The notes under the pieces: generated by a model | Seen by the model: only the letters and a program-made list of their open reading frames with translations | The model's database searches: none | Told to the model about the DNA's origin: nothing | In this document: piece by piece, positions 9,701-17,669 of the stretch | Layout: every line of letters begins with the position of its first letter | Position numbering within the stretch: the stretch's first letter is position 1 | NCBI RefSeq assembly: GCF_009363535.1 | Contig: NZ_CP045369.1 | Location: forward strand, 2,429,001 to 2,493,000 | Direction of reading: 5' to 3' | Length of the DNA stretch: 64,000 nt | From: Microbulbifer sp. THAF38 | GTDB taxonomy: Bacteria > Pseudomonadota > Gammaproteobacteria > Pseudomonadales > Cellvibrionaceae | Position numbers and translations under genes: made by a program

Positions 9701-11885
9701 TCACCGCATTATTGAGTCTGGTAATGGCAAGCTGTTGGAGCAACGCTTCGGTGGAGATGCTGAACTGGCGCGTGGTGGAGAAGAGCCTAATTCCGATGTG
9801 CAAATAGTTTCACTATTTTCCGGCCCGGTGGAATTTGATCAACAAGGCAAAGCCAAAGTTTCCCTTCAGCTGCCGGAATTCAATGGCAGCCTGCGCCTAA
9901 TGGCGGTGTCATTCAGTAAAGAGGGGTTTGGCAGTGCTGAAGGAGAACTGACTGTAGCCTCCCCATTAGTGACCCAAGCTGCCCTACCCCGTTTTATGTC
10001 TCCCGGAGATACCAGCACACTGGCGCTTGACCTGAACAACCTGAGCGGCCGCACGCAAAAACTGACTGTAGAAATGCGTTCTGTGGGCGCTGTGGATATG
10101 GAAATGGGAGAGCGTTTGTTAGAGCTGGCCGCCGGCGAGCGCAAAACTTTGCGATTCCCCATAACCGCCAAAGACGCCACTGGTGAAGCAGAATTCCAGC
10201 TGGTTATCCGTGGTGCGTTAGATGAAGATGGCCAAGCTATTTCCATTGAACGCCAGTGGAGCCTGGGTGTTCGCCCAGCCTGGCCCGCCACCACGCACAC
10301 CCAGCGCCGCCTGCTGGGCCAAGACGAAAGCTTCAGTATTGATACGGCTTTCCTCGATTCACTGATGCCGGATACAGTGCAGGCGCTGGTCTCCCTGGAT
10401 AGCCGCCCGCAATTGCAACTGCAGGATCATCTGGCAAGCTTGCTGGGTTATCCCTACGGATGCCTGGAGCAAACTTCCAGCCGCGTTTACCCATTAGTAA
10501 TGGCAACGCCACTACAACAAGAAAAATTGGGCATCGAACCTCTGGACGAGAGTGAGCGTGCGAAACGTATTGATGCCGGCATCGAGCGCATCTTTAGTAT
10601 GCAAAAAGGCAACGGTGGTTTCGGCCTGTGGAGCTCGGAATCTCCGGAGAACCAATGGCTCACGGCTTATGTGGCCGACTTGTTACTGCGCGCTCGGGAC
10701 CAGGGTATTGTGTTCGATAATGCACGCCTGGAGTCCACCCTAAAGCGCCTGCAAGAATATGCCCGCGAACGCGGTAGCTTCTATCAGCAGCGTTACAGTA
10801 GTGATCCTGACTTTTACGCTTATGCTGCCCGCTCCTATGCCGCCTATGTGTTGTCCCGTGTACAAAAAATATCGCTCGGCCAATTGCGTAGCCTGTATGA
10901 AAACGGCAGTACTATGACCCAGTCGCCCCTGCCGCACTTACACATGGCAATTGCATTGCACGCGATGGGCGATACCGCTCTAGCTCAGGAAGCCTTACAA
11001 AAAGCCCTCTCCATTGAACGCAAACGTCGCGATTACTACGGCGATTATGGTTCCGATCTGCGCGATACTGCACTGATGATTTCCCTATTGCTGGAACACG
11101 ATTTAGCTACCGACAAAGCCGAAGGATTGCTGTTTGAAATGGTGAATCTACTCCGCGAACGCACGTACCTAAGTACGCAGGAACGTAACAGCGTGTTTAT
11201 GGCCGGCGCGCAGTTGCAGCTGAATAGTGGTGAGAACTGGTCTGCCTCTCTGAGTACCGATGATGGCTTGCGAGAATTAAATCGCAACACCCCATATAAC
11301 ACCCTCTTCCGAGGCCGTGAGGCTGCTGAAGCTATTGAGGTAACCAGCCAAATAGAGAAACTTTTCGCTGCTATAAACACCAATGGCTACAGCAAACAGG
11401 CTCCCGCAGAGGTGATGGATAAGGGCGTTAAGGTCAGGCGCAGCTACCACAAACTAGACGGTTCGAGTGTGGTGCCGACTCAGGTACGTGAAGGTGAACT
11501 CTATCTGGTGCGCCTGCAAATCGACGCGGACCGACGCCTACCCGACCTTCTCGCAGTGGACCTGCTGCCCGCAGGGCTCGAACTGGAAAACCAGAACCTA
11601 GCCGATAGTATCAAAGTGGATGAGATTGAGTTCGACGGCAAGAGCATCGCTCAATGGCAGAACGAACAGGACAATGTTCAACACGTGGAATTCCGTGATG
11701 ACCGCTTTGTAGCAGCGCTGGATCAATCGGAATGGAAAACCACCAATCTCTTCTACATTGCCCGAGCAGTAACTCCCGGTCGCTACCAAGTACCTCCTCC
11801 TTTTGTGGAGGATATGTACAATCCTGAACGCTTTTCCATTGGCAAGAACCCAATGGAGCAAGTGCAGGTAATCGGCAAGCAGTGA
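6759..11885 (+). CDS. bacterial alpha-2-macroglobulin, lipoprotein
   Basis: At 1708 residues this has the length and layout of bacterial alpha-2-macroglobulins (YfhM/ECAM-like). The N-terminus is a lipoprotein signal with lipobox VAVAC and Cys22, then a Ser/Thr-rich linker. Macroglobulin domains follow (for example the FMYGPRDLYRPTESI segment), and the thioester motif CLEQ sits at residues 1235-1238 in YPYGCLEQTSSRVYP, with the alpha-helical thioester domain after it. These periplasmic proteins trap proteases that breach the outer membrane by covalent thioester attachment. The gene overlaps pbpC by 4 bp, the classic pairing in which the transglycosylase repairs peptidoglycan. Residue +2 after the lipid Cys is Thr, consistent with outer-membrane sorting. 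Confidence 0.95.
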   Translation: MLPHRLPRWIAVTLLCLVAVACTPENPEKPGETSAVVASTHGPLKSGDEKSTEEIPLLVSATKNGGKEASSETGSTTSNTKSISRSSEEAPSQAATSNKDTMPVVAGSTERALTVLHIGERVYMDARAIAVIFSEPLLGNTHFGSYMTLSREDGENVDGGWVLSDNQKTLYFTNIEPNTRYRVAINPGLPSEDGFQLQKLKKETVHTRRIEPSISFTSNGSIFPSTVTPGLPVTAVSIEAVQIHFHRVKPEHYSDFFSLVNNQSLKYYYQLRTLNNVAELVYSAHFDLTQEKYVQRDFDLSIGHIEPLKQPGIYVAVMQPAGVYNTNLFDVTHFSISNLGLHARYYPESVDLYVSSLDEGEALKGIQVELLDNKGRLIKQQTTSKEGHVRFLLSQEQENSQRFFVARDPDTGYFSLLDLREPALDLSDFKLGQRPSRPMEFFMYGPRDLYRPTESIQVSGLLRNYDGRYLKDLPIKADLIKPDNTSARTFTWHASAPGYYEKLLPLPQNAPTGDWRLEVELADGRKVNYPFKVEEFLPERMKLVLQDGEERSLVQGHAKSLELEVEGSYLYGAPAANNRLETLVQVGHYREPFPQWKGFLFGDATERLPARQFNAPTIELDDKGLGKLPLRSRWSRANSPLKINLVSSLFESGGRPVTRQHPVLVWPEHPVVGIRPNFGKENPSANSRPEFDIVVADAQGEPVTGRNLSAVLISEDRQYFWEYSASQGWHYEYSTAEFESFSRQLQFNEETPLKLTVPVDYGHYRLEITDTNSGATSSLRFHAGRDWYYWWRKDQVAKGQAARPDTVALSLDKPKYASGDLAQLTIVPPADGEALVLVESDRLLWSERVSVEKSGTKVEIPISADWDSHDTYISVTALRPADKNERIAPNRAFGLAHLPLDREARRLPVRLEAPARALPGSEIEVTVITDLDSIGKNGGTAWTTLAAVDVGVLNITRFETPDPFEAFFGQRRYGVDVRDIYHRIIESGNGKLLEQRFGGDAELARGGEEPNSDVQIVSLFSGPVEFDQQGKAKVSLQLPEFNGSLRLMAVSFSKEGFGSAEGELTVASPLVTQAALPRFMSPGDTSTLALDLNNLSGRTQKLTVEMRSVGAVDMEMGERLLELAAGERKTLRFPITAKDATGEAEFQLVIRGALDEDGQAISIERQWSLGVRPAWPATTHTQRRLLGQDESFSIDTAFLDSLMPDTVQALVSLDSRPQLQLQDHLASLLGYPYGCLEQTSSRVYPLVMATPLQQEKLGIEPLDESERAKRIDAGIERIFSMQKGNGGFGLWSSESPENQWLTAYVADLLLRARDQGIVFDNARLESTLKRLQEYARERGSFYQQRYSSDPDFYAYAARSYAAYVLSRVQKISLGQLRSLYENGSTMTQSPLPHLHMAIALHAMGDTALAQEALQKALSIERKRRDYYGDYGSDLRDTALMISLLLEHDLATDKAEGLLFEMVNLLRERTYLSTQERNSVFMAGAQLQLNSGENWSASLSTDDGLRELNRNTPYNTLFRGREAAEAIEVTSQIEKLFAAINTNGYSKQAPAEVMDKGVKVRRSYHKLDGSSVVPTQVREGELYLVRLQIDADRRLPDLLAVDLLPAGLELENQNLADSIKVDEIEFDGKSIAQWQNEQDNVQHVEFRDDRFVAALDQSEWKTTNLFYIARAVTPGRYQVPPPFVEDMYNPERFSIGKNPMEQVQVIGKQ

Positions 11886-14248
11886 AACTGTTGGTCACTT
11901 CAACAGCCCGATGGAAAAACAGCAGTCGCGTATTTCGCGCGCTGCTGCTCTCCCCTTTCTTTCTTTTGGGTTCACTCTTAGGCCTGGATACTATTTTTCC
12001 TCCGCCTTTACCTGCAGCGCATGGTTTTGCCCGGGTAGTGGCCGATCGCCATGGCAAGCCGTTGCGCTTCTTTGCCGATAATCGCGGAATATGGCGTTAC
12101 CCCATCACTCGAGATGAGGTATCGCCGCGATTTATCGAGGCACTGCTCACCTATGAAGATCGCCATTTCTATCAGCACCCTGGAATCAATCCCCTTGCTC
12201 TCGTTCGTGCGGCCGGCCAATACCTTCGCAATGGACATGTGATCTCCGGTGGCTCCACCCTGACCATGCAGGTAGCGCGCCTGCTAGATCCACATCACAG
12301 AACTTTAACCGGTAAAACCAAACAAATGTTGCGTGCCCTGCAGCTGGAGTGGCATTTCAGCAAGCGGGAAATTCTCGATCTCTACCTTAACCTCGCACCC
12401 TACGGCGGTAACATAGAAGGCGTGGAAGCCGCCAGCCGTTTATACCTACGCAAATCGGCTGCCGACCTTACCCACGCCGAAGCAGCGCTTCTGGCAGTAT
12501 TGCCCCAAGCTCCAAGTCGCCTGCGCCCCGATCGACACCCACATCGCGCTCAGAAAGCGAGAGACAAAGTACTGACCAGGTTGCAGACCTACGGCGTTTG
12601 GAGCAAAGACGAAATCGAGCGCGCGCAGCTAGAAAACGTCTATGCCGAGCGCCTGGAATTCCCACAGAACGCGCCGCATCTATCGCGCAGACTGGTAGAA
12701 ACCATCAGTGATAAAGAGGTGATCCACACCACTATCGACGGCAATATTCAGAGAGGGCTGGAGGATTATCTACGTGATCATATGGAGAGCTATCCGCATA
12801 AAACTTCTGCCGCTGTTGTAGTGCTGGAGAACTCCGATTTATCTGTACGTGCCTATTTGGGTGCCTCCCATTTCGGCGACGGGCGCCGATATGGCTATGT
12901 GGATATGGGAAGAGCCATACGCTCGCCCGGTTCCACTCTCAAACCATTTCTGTATGGGCTGGCAATCGATGGAGACCTGATCCACAGCGCCTCCTTACTC
13001 AGTGATGCACCTCGCATTTATGGAGATTACCGCCCAGAGAATTTCCACCGTGGCTTTTCCGGCCCGGTCAGTGCTACTGCCGCTTTGCAACGCTCTCTCA
13101 ATGTCCCAGCTGTACAATTACTGGAGCACTACGGCCCCGGTCGATTCGCAGCAACATTGGAAAATGCCGGCCTCTCACTGCAATTCCCCAGCGGCGGTAA
13201 ACCCAATCTGGCGATGATATTAGGTGGCGTAGGTGCCCGTCTGGACCAACTCACCGGAATTTATGCAGCCCTCGCTCGCGGTGGACTCGCTGCAGCACCC
13301 CGCTATTTACCAGAAACCCCACTGAGAGAGAGACATCTGATGTCCCCGGAGGCCGCCTGGATCACATTCGAAATGCTGGCTTCCAATCGCAGTGGCTCGC
13401 GCCGCTGGCGCAATCTGGTAAGGCAAACCAAAGCAGATATTGCCTGGAAAACCGGCACCAGCTACGGCTACCGCGATGCCTGGGCGATTGGTGTAACTCC
13501 CGGTTATACCGTAGGTGTTTGGATAGGCCGCCCAGATGGCACCCCTCTACCCGGCTACTATGGCTCCATCAGTGCTACACCGCTATTAAACGCAGTGATT
13601 GCAGCACTGCCAGGCAACAAACAGCAGCGCCTGGCAAGACCAGAATCAATTGCTAAAATCGAAATCTGCTGGCCCCTAGGAGGTCAAAAATCGTTAACAC
13701 AAGCAGAACACTGCCACCAAGAACGCCATGCCTGGCTGATTCATGGCCGAGCACCCAGAACTCTACCGCCGAAAAGCGAGCCCTTGCATGCTGCGCAAAC
13801 ATACCGCTTCTTTATCAACCAACAGGGGTTACGTGTTAAACCCAGCTGTATGGACTCCTCGGCTGAAAAGCGAAGCATTGCCCTGTGGCCTAAAGAGCTG
13901 GAATCCTGGCTGCCTGCTAACCAGACTCGGGCCCAACAAATTCCACGGACAGCACCCGAGTGTAACGCCCCAACCGCAACTTCAGGTACTCCATTAAAAA
14001 TTGTCGGTGCCGGCAATGGCAATCAATACCGCCCAACTGGCAACAATGCTCCTTTACCACGATTAAATCTCAGTGCGATTGGTGGGCAAGGAAAACGCTA
14101 CTGGTTCGTCAATGGCGAACCAAAAGGGGAAACTTTAGGGACTCAAAATCTTGAACTCTCACCGCAGAATGGCCAGCATCAAATTGCCGTGCTGGATGAG
14201 AGTGGAAATCTGGATCGGATTGAAATATACGTAGGGATTAACGATTAA
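11882..14248 (+). CDS. pbpC: penicillin-binding protein 1C
   Basis: A 788-residue bifunctional class A PBP. A membrane anchor lies at about residues 18-36. The GT51 transglycosylase domain shows YEDRHFYQHPGINP with catalytic Glu92 and the GGSTLTMQVARLL motif. The transpeptidase domain has the SxxK motif STLK (Ser351), SLN in QRSLNVPAVQ, and KTGTS starting at Lys523. A C-terminal PBP1C-type beta domain of about 100 residues ends the protein. It polymerises and cross-links peptidoglycan at the outer face of the inner membrane. The GTG start overlaps the TGA of the alpha-2-macroglobulin gene (GTGA), so translation is probably coupled. Confidence 0.95.
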   Translation: MKLLVTSTARWKNSSRVFRALLLSPFFLLGSLLGLDTIFPPPLPAAHGFARVVADRHGKPLRFFADNRGIWRYPITRDEVSPRFIEALLTYEDRHFYQHPGINPLALVRAAGQYLRNGHVISGGSTLTMQVARLLDPHHRTLTGKTKQMLRALQLEWHFSKREILDLYLNLAPYGGNIEGVEAASRLYLRKSAADLTHAEAALLAVLPQAPSRLRPDRHPHRAQKARDKVLTRLQTYGVWSKDEIERAQLENVYAERLEFPQNAPHLSRRLVETISDKEVIHTTIDGNIQRGLEDYLRDHMESYPHKTSAAVVVLENSDLSVRAYLGASHFGDGRRYGYVDMGRAIRSPGSTLKPFLYGLAIDGDLIHSASLLSDAPRIYGDYRPENFHRGFSGPVSATAALQRSLNVPAVQLLEHYGPGRFAATLENAGLSLQFPSGGKPNLAMILGGVGARLDQLTGIYAALARGGLAAAPRYLPETPLRERHLMSPEAAWITFEMLASNRSGSRRWRNLVRQTKADIAWKTGTSYGYRDAWAIGVTPGYTVGVWIGRPDGTPLPGYYGSISATPLLNAVIAALPGNKQQRLARPESIAKIEICWPLGGQKSLTQAEHCHQERHAWLIHGRAPRTLPPKSEPLHAAQTYRFFINQQGLRVKPSCMDSSAEKRSIALWPKELESWLPANQTRAQQIPRTAPECNAPTATSGTPLKIVGAGNGNQYRPTGNNAPLPRLNLSAIGGQGKRYWFVNGEPKGETLGTQNLELSPQNGQHQIAVLDESGNLDRIEIYVGIND

Positions 14249-14264
14249 ATGACACATTATCGAT

Positions 14265-14636
14265 ATGGACAAAGATAAAAGCTATCGCAGAGCTCATGAA
14301 CTCCAAACTTCTGGGAAGCTTTCTCAAGCTCTTCAGCTGTATTCACAGTTAACGGCCTCGTCTAATGACCCAAGATATTTCATCGCTTATGGTATGTGCC
14401 TTCAAGATTTAAACCATTGGAAACAATCCATAGCGGTTTTAAAAAGAGCTATTGATCTAAAGCCCAGCTACTGCCTACCAGATGCACAACTTTCTCTGGC
14501 GATAGCTTACATTAAGACAAATCGAAAAAAAGAGGCAATAAAGCTACTGAGTCTTTGTGCAGCAAGGGCTCCTGAATACCCAAGTTACGACACGATTCCT
14601 AATAAAGCCAAGGAGCTGCTTAAGGAATGTAAATAA
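14265..14636 (+). CDS. TPR-repeat protein
   Basis: A 123-residue protein with about three tetratricopeptide repeats: RRAHELQTSGKLSQALQLY, then DLNHWKQSIAVLKRAIDL, and a last one near LAIAYIKTNRKKEAIKLL. There is no signal peptide, so it is probably cytoplasmic. It starts 16 bp after pbpC and is likely the last gene of that operon, but nothing in the sequence ties it to peptidoglycan. The partner protein is unknown. Confidence 0.75.
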   Translation: MDKDKSYRRAHELQTSGKLSQALQLYSQLTASSNDPRYFIAYGMCLQDLNHWKQSIAVLKRAIDLKPSYCLPDAQLSLAIAYIKTNRKKEAIKLLSLCAARAPEYPSYDTIPNKAKELLKECK

Positions 14637-14673
14637 CAAGCCAAAGTGATGGACGATTGAAAAAGGTCCAATC

Positions 14674-15105
14674 CTATTTTTTCAGCCGGGATAAAATTTT
14701 ATGACACAATGAGGTCAAGTCCTGTTGCTCTTCAGCCGTTAATCTGACCTTGCAGGCCATATCTTCAAGTATATGAGAGGTTTTCTGCTTTAGATTGCGC
14801 CCTTTTTGGGTGAGGACAATCACTTTGGCCCGCTCGTCCACGCTGGACTTTTGCCTCTCGATAAACTCTTTTGCCTCTAACCGTTTCAGCACTTGAGTCA
14901 AGGTGCCTGCATCCAGGTACGTCTGGTGGCTTAGCTCTTTGATAAAAACAGAGTCCTCATTCCAAAGGCTCATCATCACCAGAAACTGCGGGTAGGTAAG
15001 ATCAAACTGATCAAGCTCCGGCCTGTATTCACGCACCATAGAGTTGGCTGTTGAATATAAGGCAAAACACACCAACTCTTGGAGATTGAACTCTTTTAGG
15101 GTCAT
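14674..15105 (-). CDS. MarR/OhrR-family transcriptional regulator
   Basis: A 143-residue winged-helix protein matching the OhrR branch of MarR. Cys13 in ELVCFALYSTAN sits where OhrR has its peroxide-reactive Cys, and LTYPQFLVMMSLW, YLDAGTLTQVLKRLE (recognition region) and DERAKVIVLTQKG are all family strings. Two further Cys lie near the C-terminus (MACKV and SLCHK), so a two-Cys mechanism is possible. It is divergent from a cupin gene across a 121-bp spacer holding a 40-bp perfect palindrome and a second related site. It probably represses both genes and releases DNA on thiol oxidation; that last point is inference from the family. Confidence 0.85.
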   Translation of the reverse strand: MTLKEFNLQELVCFALYSTANSMVREYRPELDQFDLTYPQFLVMMSLWNEDSVFIKELSHQTYLDAGTLTQVLKRLEAKEFIERQKSSVDERAKVIVLTQKGRNLKQKTSHILEDMACKVRLTAEEQQDLTSLCHKILSRLKK

Positions 15106-15132
15106 CTTGATTGCTCACTGAACATACCAATA

Positions 15133-15150
15133 TATTATGCGCGCAAAATA
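15133..15150. promoter_or_regulatory. secondary operator-like palindrome (MarR/OhrR)
   Basis: An 18-bp inverted repeat centred on GCGCGC (arms TATTATGCG and CGCAAAATA, one mismatched pair) that shares its TGCGCGCAAA core with the larger palindrome at 15170-15209. The two centres are 48 bp apart. It lies nearer to the regulator start and may serve autoregulation. Confidence 0.55.
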
Positions 15151-15169
15151 CTTGACGGTAAACCCGATC

Positions 15170-15209
15170 TTAAACAACAATACTTTGCGCGCAAAGTATT
15201 GTTGTTTAA
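15170..15209. promoter_or_regulatory. 40-bp perfect palindrome, probable MarR/OhrR operator
   Basis: Bases 15170-15189 are the exact reverse complement of 15190-15209; the core is TACTTTGCGCGCAAAGTA. It ends two bases before the ribosome binding site of the cupin gene, so the transcript could also form a perfect hairpin. Perfect symmetry of this length is well beyond what a dimeric winged-helix protein needs. A related weaker site lies at 15133-15150. Confidence 0.75.
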
Positions 15210-15226
15210 ATTGGAGGAGTATTACG

Positions 15227-15556
15227 ATGGATATAGTCAATTTTTCTGGTGTCAGGTCTAGTAACTGGAAAAAAATTGAAGCAAGGGAGGTTGCTCCCGG
15301 CATATTCGAGAGGAGTCTATGGAGAGAGGAAGCAGGAAGCTGGGTGTCTGTCTTCGAGTTTCTACCTGGAGCCAGATACCCAGGTGTGGAAATACATATT
15401 GACGGCGCAGAACAAATTTTTGTGATTTCCGGGGTCTTTAATGATGGTAGAGACGATCATCCTGAGGGGTCATTTATTCACAACCCCATTGGTTCAGCAC
15501 ATATTCCCCAGTCAGAAGCAGGATGTATTATCTTGTTGAAATTCCAGGCGGCTTAA
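15227..15556 (+). CDS. cupin-domain protein
   Basis: A 109-residue single-domain cupin. I place the start at 15227 because GGAGGAG lies just upstream; an in-frame ATG at 15137 would run through the operator. The beta-barrel carries VFEFLPGARYPGVEIHIDGAEQIFVISG (metal ligands His and Glu in the first cupin motif) and later HNPIGSAHIPQS. The pattern resembles the ChrR-like cupins that bind zinc in stress sensing. With an OhrR-like regulator opposite, it may act on or sense an oxidised organic compound; this is inference. Confidence 0.8.
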   Translation: MDIVNFSGVRSSNWKKIEAREVAPGIFERSLWREEAGSWVSVFEFLPGARYPGVEIHIDGAEQIFVISGVFNDGRDDHPEGSFIHNPIGSAHIPQSEAGCIILLKFQAA

Positions 15557-15744
15557 AATTTTCCTACCGTCTTGGGGCCCTATTCCTGGCATAGGGCACC
15601 CGAGATGCAGTCATTTACACCCGTCCCTCTATCCCCTTCTGCCAACTCAAATGTTTTAACAATTCTTTAGAACTTACACAGCTAATTTTTATATGCTAAT
15701 TTTTACTTTCACCCTATTCATTACTCAAACTCCCAGGTATTACT

Positions 15745-16251
15745 TTGAAATTAGTATCCCCTTCAGCAAACTATGAGGCTAGTTATCGACAATATATAGA
15801 GGAACTGGGAAATGAAGAGCGCTATCCCTTTCCTATGGATTTTGATCATGCAGACTTCGAAGCTCTCATCCAAAAGCTCAGTAACTTTGCACAGGGTAAA
15901 AACCTACCGGAAGGCTTTGTCCCAAGTTCTACACTATGGCTTGTTGATGAAACTGAAATCGTAGGCGTCACCAATATTCGCCACTATCTGAACGATAGAA
16001 TTACCCACTGCGGTGGGCATATTGGTTTGGGGATCAGACCCAAGTATAGAGGCAAAGGATACGGTAAACTCCTGATGAAACTCTCGATCCAGCGGCTTCA
16101 AGAAATGAGTGAAGGGCCAGTTCATATACACTGCCACAAAGAAAACTCAGCTTCTGCCAATACAATTAAGGCATGTGGTGGATTATTGGATTCTGAGATC
16201 GAAGCAGATGGGAAAATTGTACAAAGATACCTTGTAAAGCCAGGCGATTAA
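15745..16251 (+). CDS. GNAT-family N-acetyltransferase
   Basis: A 168-residue protein with GNAT features: GHIGLGIRPKYRGKGYGKLLM is the acetyl-CoA binding motif A, preceded by the strand EIVGVTNIRHYL. The N-terminal part (KLVSPSANYEASYRQYIEE and the VPSSTLWLV segment) matches the predicted acetyltransferase group I know as COG3981. The start is a TTG with CCAGG about ten bases upstream; the first ATG (15835) would cut off the conserved beginning. The substrate amine is unknown. Confidence 0.85.
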   Translation: MKLVSPSANYEASYRQYIEELGNEERYPFPMDFDHADFEALIQKLSNFAQGKNLPEGFVPSSTLWLVDETEIVGVTNIRHYLNDRITHCGGHIGLGIRPKYRGKGYGKLLMKLSIQRLQEMSEGPVHIHCHKENSASANTIKACGGLLDSEIEADGKIVQRYLVKPGD

Positions 16252-16280
16252 TTCCTACAGGAAATTCACGAACCTTAGGT

Positions 16281-16348
16281 TTAACCAATCAATACGCTAA
16301 TCTGTCTCCCCAGGGATAGCACCTAACGTAGATTAGGTGCTTGGTTAA
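16281..16348. other. nested and alternative inverted repeats upstream of the DUF4124 gene
   Basis: AGCACCTAA at 16318-16326 pairs with TTAGGTGCT at 16333-16341. An outer stem TTAACCAA at 16281-16288 can pair with TTGGTTAA at 16341-16348. A competing stem pairs CTAATCT at 16297-16303 with AGATTAG at 16330-16336, which uses bases of the first hairpin. It may be a terminator of the preceding gene or a leader structure; there is no T-run. Confidence 0.4.
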
Positions 16349-16360
16349 GAATATCGAAGT

Positions 16361-16843
16361 ATGAATGGAAAAATGAATCGATTTACTTATAGAAGCTTAT
16401 TCTGTATCAGTCTCACACTCTCCAGCAATCTTGCAAGCGCGGAAACTTATCAGTGGGTCAATCAAAACGGGCATGCTAGCTTCTCGGATAAAAAACCGTC
16501 AGCCATATCAGCTAATCCCCTTAAAAGCACCGTTAAGAAAAAGAAAAAGCAAGAGCGTAGCAAAGCAGAAATCCAGCAGGTTTTTGATAAACACAAGGGG
16601 CAGCTTTTTCGTTTATACCTAAATGCGCGCAAACAAGACCCAGACCTTGAAGGCGGAGCGGAATTCATTATCGATATTGAGCCTAGTGGCGAAGTCGCCA
16701 ATATCGCACTGGCCAGCTCCAGCCTCGATTCCAAGCCGTTTACCGATCAGTTAATGGCCAAAATTCAGCAATTTAACTTCGGGGCTAGCAACACACAAAG
16801 AACAACGATTCTCTACCCAATTCATTTTTTACCCGCCCAATAA
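16361..16843 (+). CDS. DUF4124 / AgmX-PglI C-terminal-like exported protein
   Basis: A 160-residue exported protein. A signal peptide covers about residues 1-27 (cleavage after NLASA), followed at once by the DUF4124 signature ETYQWVNQNGHASFSDKKP. A Lys-rich linker leads to a C-terminal domain beginning IQQVFDKHKGQLFRLYLNA and including GGAEFIIDIEPSGEVANIAL, which resembles the AgmX/PglI or TonB-like C-terminal domain. Such proteins are periplasmic; function is not established. An alternative ATG at 16373 would shorten the signal peptide slightly. Confidence 0.75.
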   Translation: MNGKMNRFTYRSLFCISLTLSSNLASAETYQWVNQNGHASFSDKKPSAISANPLKSTVKKKKKQERSKAEIQQVFDKHKGQLFRLYLNARKQDPDLEGGAEFIIDIEPSGEVANIALASSSLDSKPFTDQLMAKIQQFNFGASNTQRTTILYPIHFLPAQ

Positions 16844-16871
16844 CGGCCAATTGACTTTGTGATCTAATCCA

Positions 16872-16920
16872 CTTGTGAGCAATTATCCCACTAGCGGAGA
16901 TATGGATAATTGATCACAAG
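16872..16920. terminator. 17-bp stem hairpin between convergent genes
   Basis: Bases 16872-16888 pair with 16904-16920 over 17 positions with one mismatch, leaving a 15-base loop. It sits between the ends of the DUF4124 gene and the nitroreductase gene. No T-run follows on either strand, so it is a hairpin barrier and not a canonical intrinsic terminator. Confidence 0.5.
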
Positions 16921-16973
16921 AACAGCCTACAAATTGCAAGCATAAATACTAAGCTACGGTATGTAAGTTATGC

Positions 16974-17576
16974 TCAAAATTGGTTTTCAAATAACACTTC
17001 ACCCAATGCTAACTGGCCACCACGTCCATTCGCTGCTTTGCTAGCCTTACCCACGACTATCATCATTCCGATCAGATAACCTTCTGGCAGGTTTATAAGC
17101 TCGGCCACTTTATCTGAGTCAAATCCAACGAGCGCGCCGGTGTCATAGCCCAGTGCTTTTGCCGTAAGCATCATGGTTTGCGCCGCTAAGCCACAGCTCC
17201 TTATTGCCTCATCTCGTTGTAATTGGGGTTTATCTCTATAGAAGTCGGTTAACATCGGGACTAAAAGTTCCCTTGCCTCTCTGGGTGCATCGGCCCAGTA
17301 GCGTTCGGGGCGATCTTTCCAGGCATTGATATCTGCACAAAGAACAATCAGCTCAGAGGCATCTTCCACCTGTTGCTGGCCCCAGGCGGCGTCCTTCAGT
17401 TGCGCGCGGAGTGCTGAATCAGTCACTCTTAGAAAGCGCCAATGCTGGATATTGTATGAGGTAGGCGACAACATCGTAGCTTGGATAAGTTGGGTAAACT
17501 CACTTGATGTCATCTTTTCAGATACATCGTAATGCTTTACCGAACGGCGAGTTTCAACAGCAGTGAACAGGTCCAT
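16974..17576 (-). CDS. nitroreductase-family oxidoreductase
   Basis: A 200-residue FMN-dependent nitroreductase: ETRRSVKHYD at the N-terminus binds the FMN phosphate, SPTSYNIQHWRF follows, and the C-terminal half holds LAAQTMMLTAKALGYDT and LPEGYLIGMMIVVGKA. The family reduces nitro compounds, quinones or similar electrophiles with NAD(P)H. I choose the ATG at 17576, which has AGAGGGA six bases upstream, over the one at 17600. The LysR gene immediately upstream has the same orientation, and the two genes share a 13-bp upstream element, so LysR control is likely. Confidence 0.88.
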   Translation of the reverse strand: MDLFTAVETRRSVKHYDVSEKMTSSEFTQLIQATMLSPTSYNIQHWRFLRVTDSALRAQLKDAAWGQQQVEDASELIVLCADINAWKDRPERYWADAPREARELLVPMLTDFYRDKPQLQRDEAIRSCGLAAQTMMLTAKALGYDTGALVGFDSDKVAELINLPEGYLIGMMIVVGKASKAANGRGGQLALGEVLFENQF

Positions 17577-17669
17577 AATTTCCCTCTGACAATTAATCAT
17601 CTTGTGAATGTCGATGAGAGAAAGCTTATTGGGTTTCTCCTGGCTTGATAATGGGCTCTTTTGTTAAAT

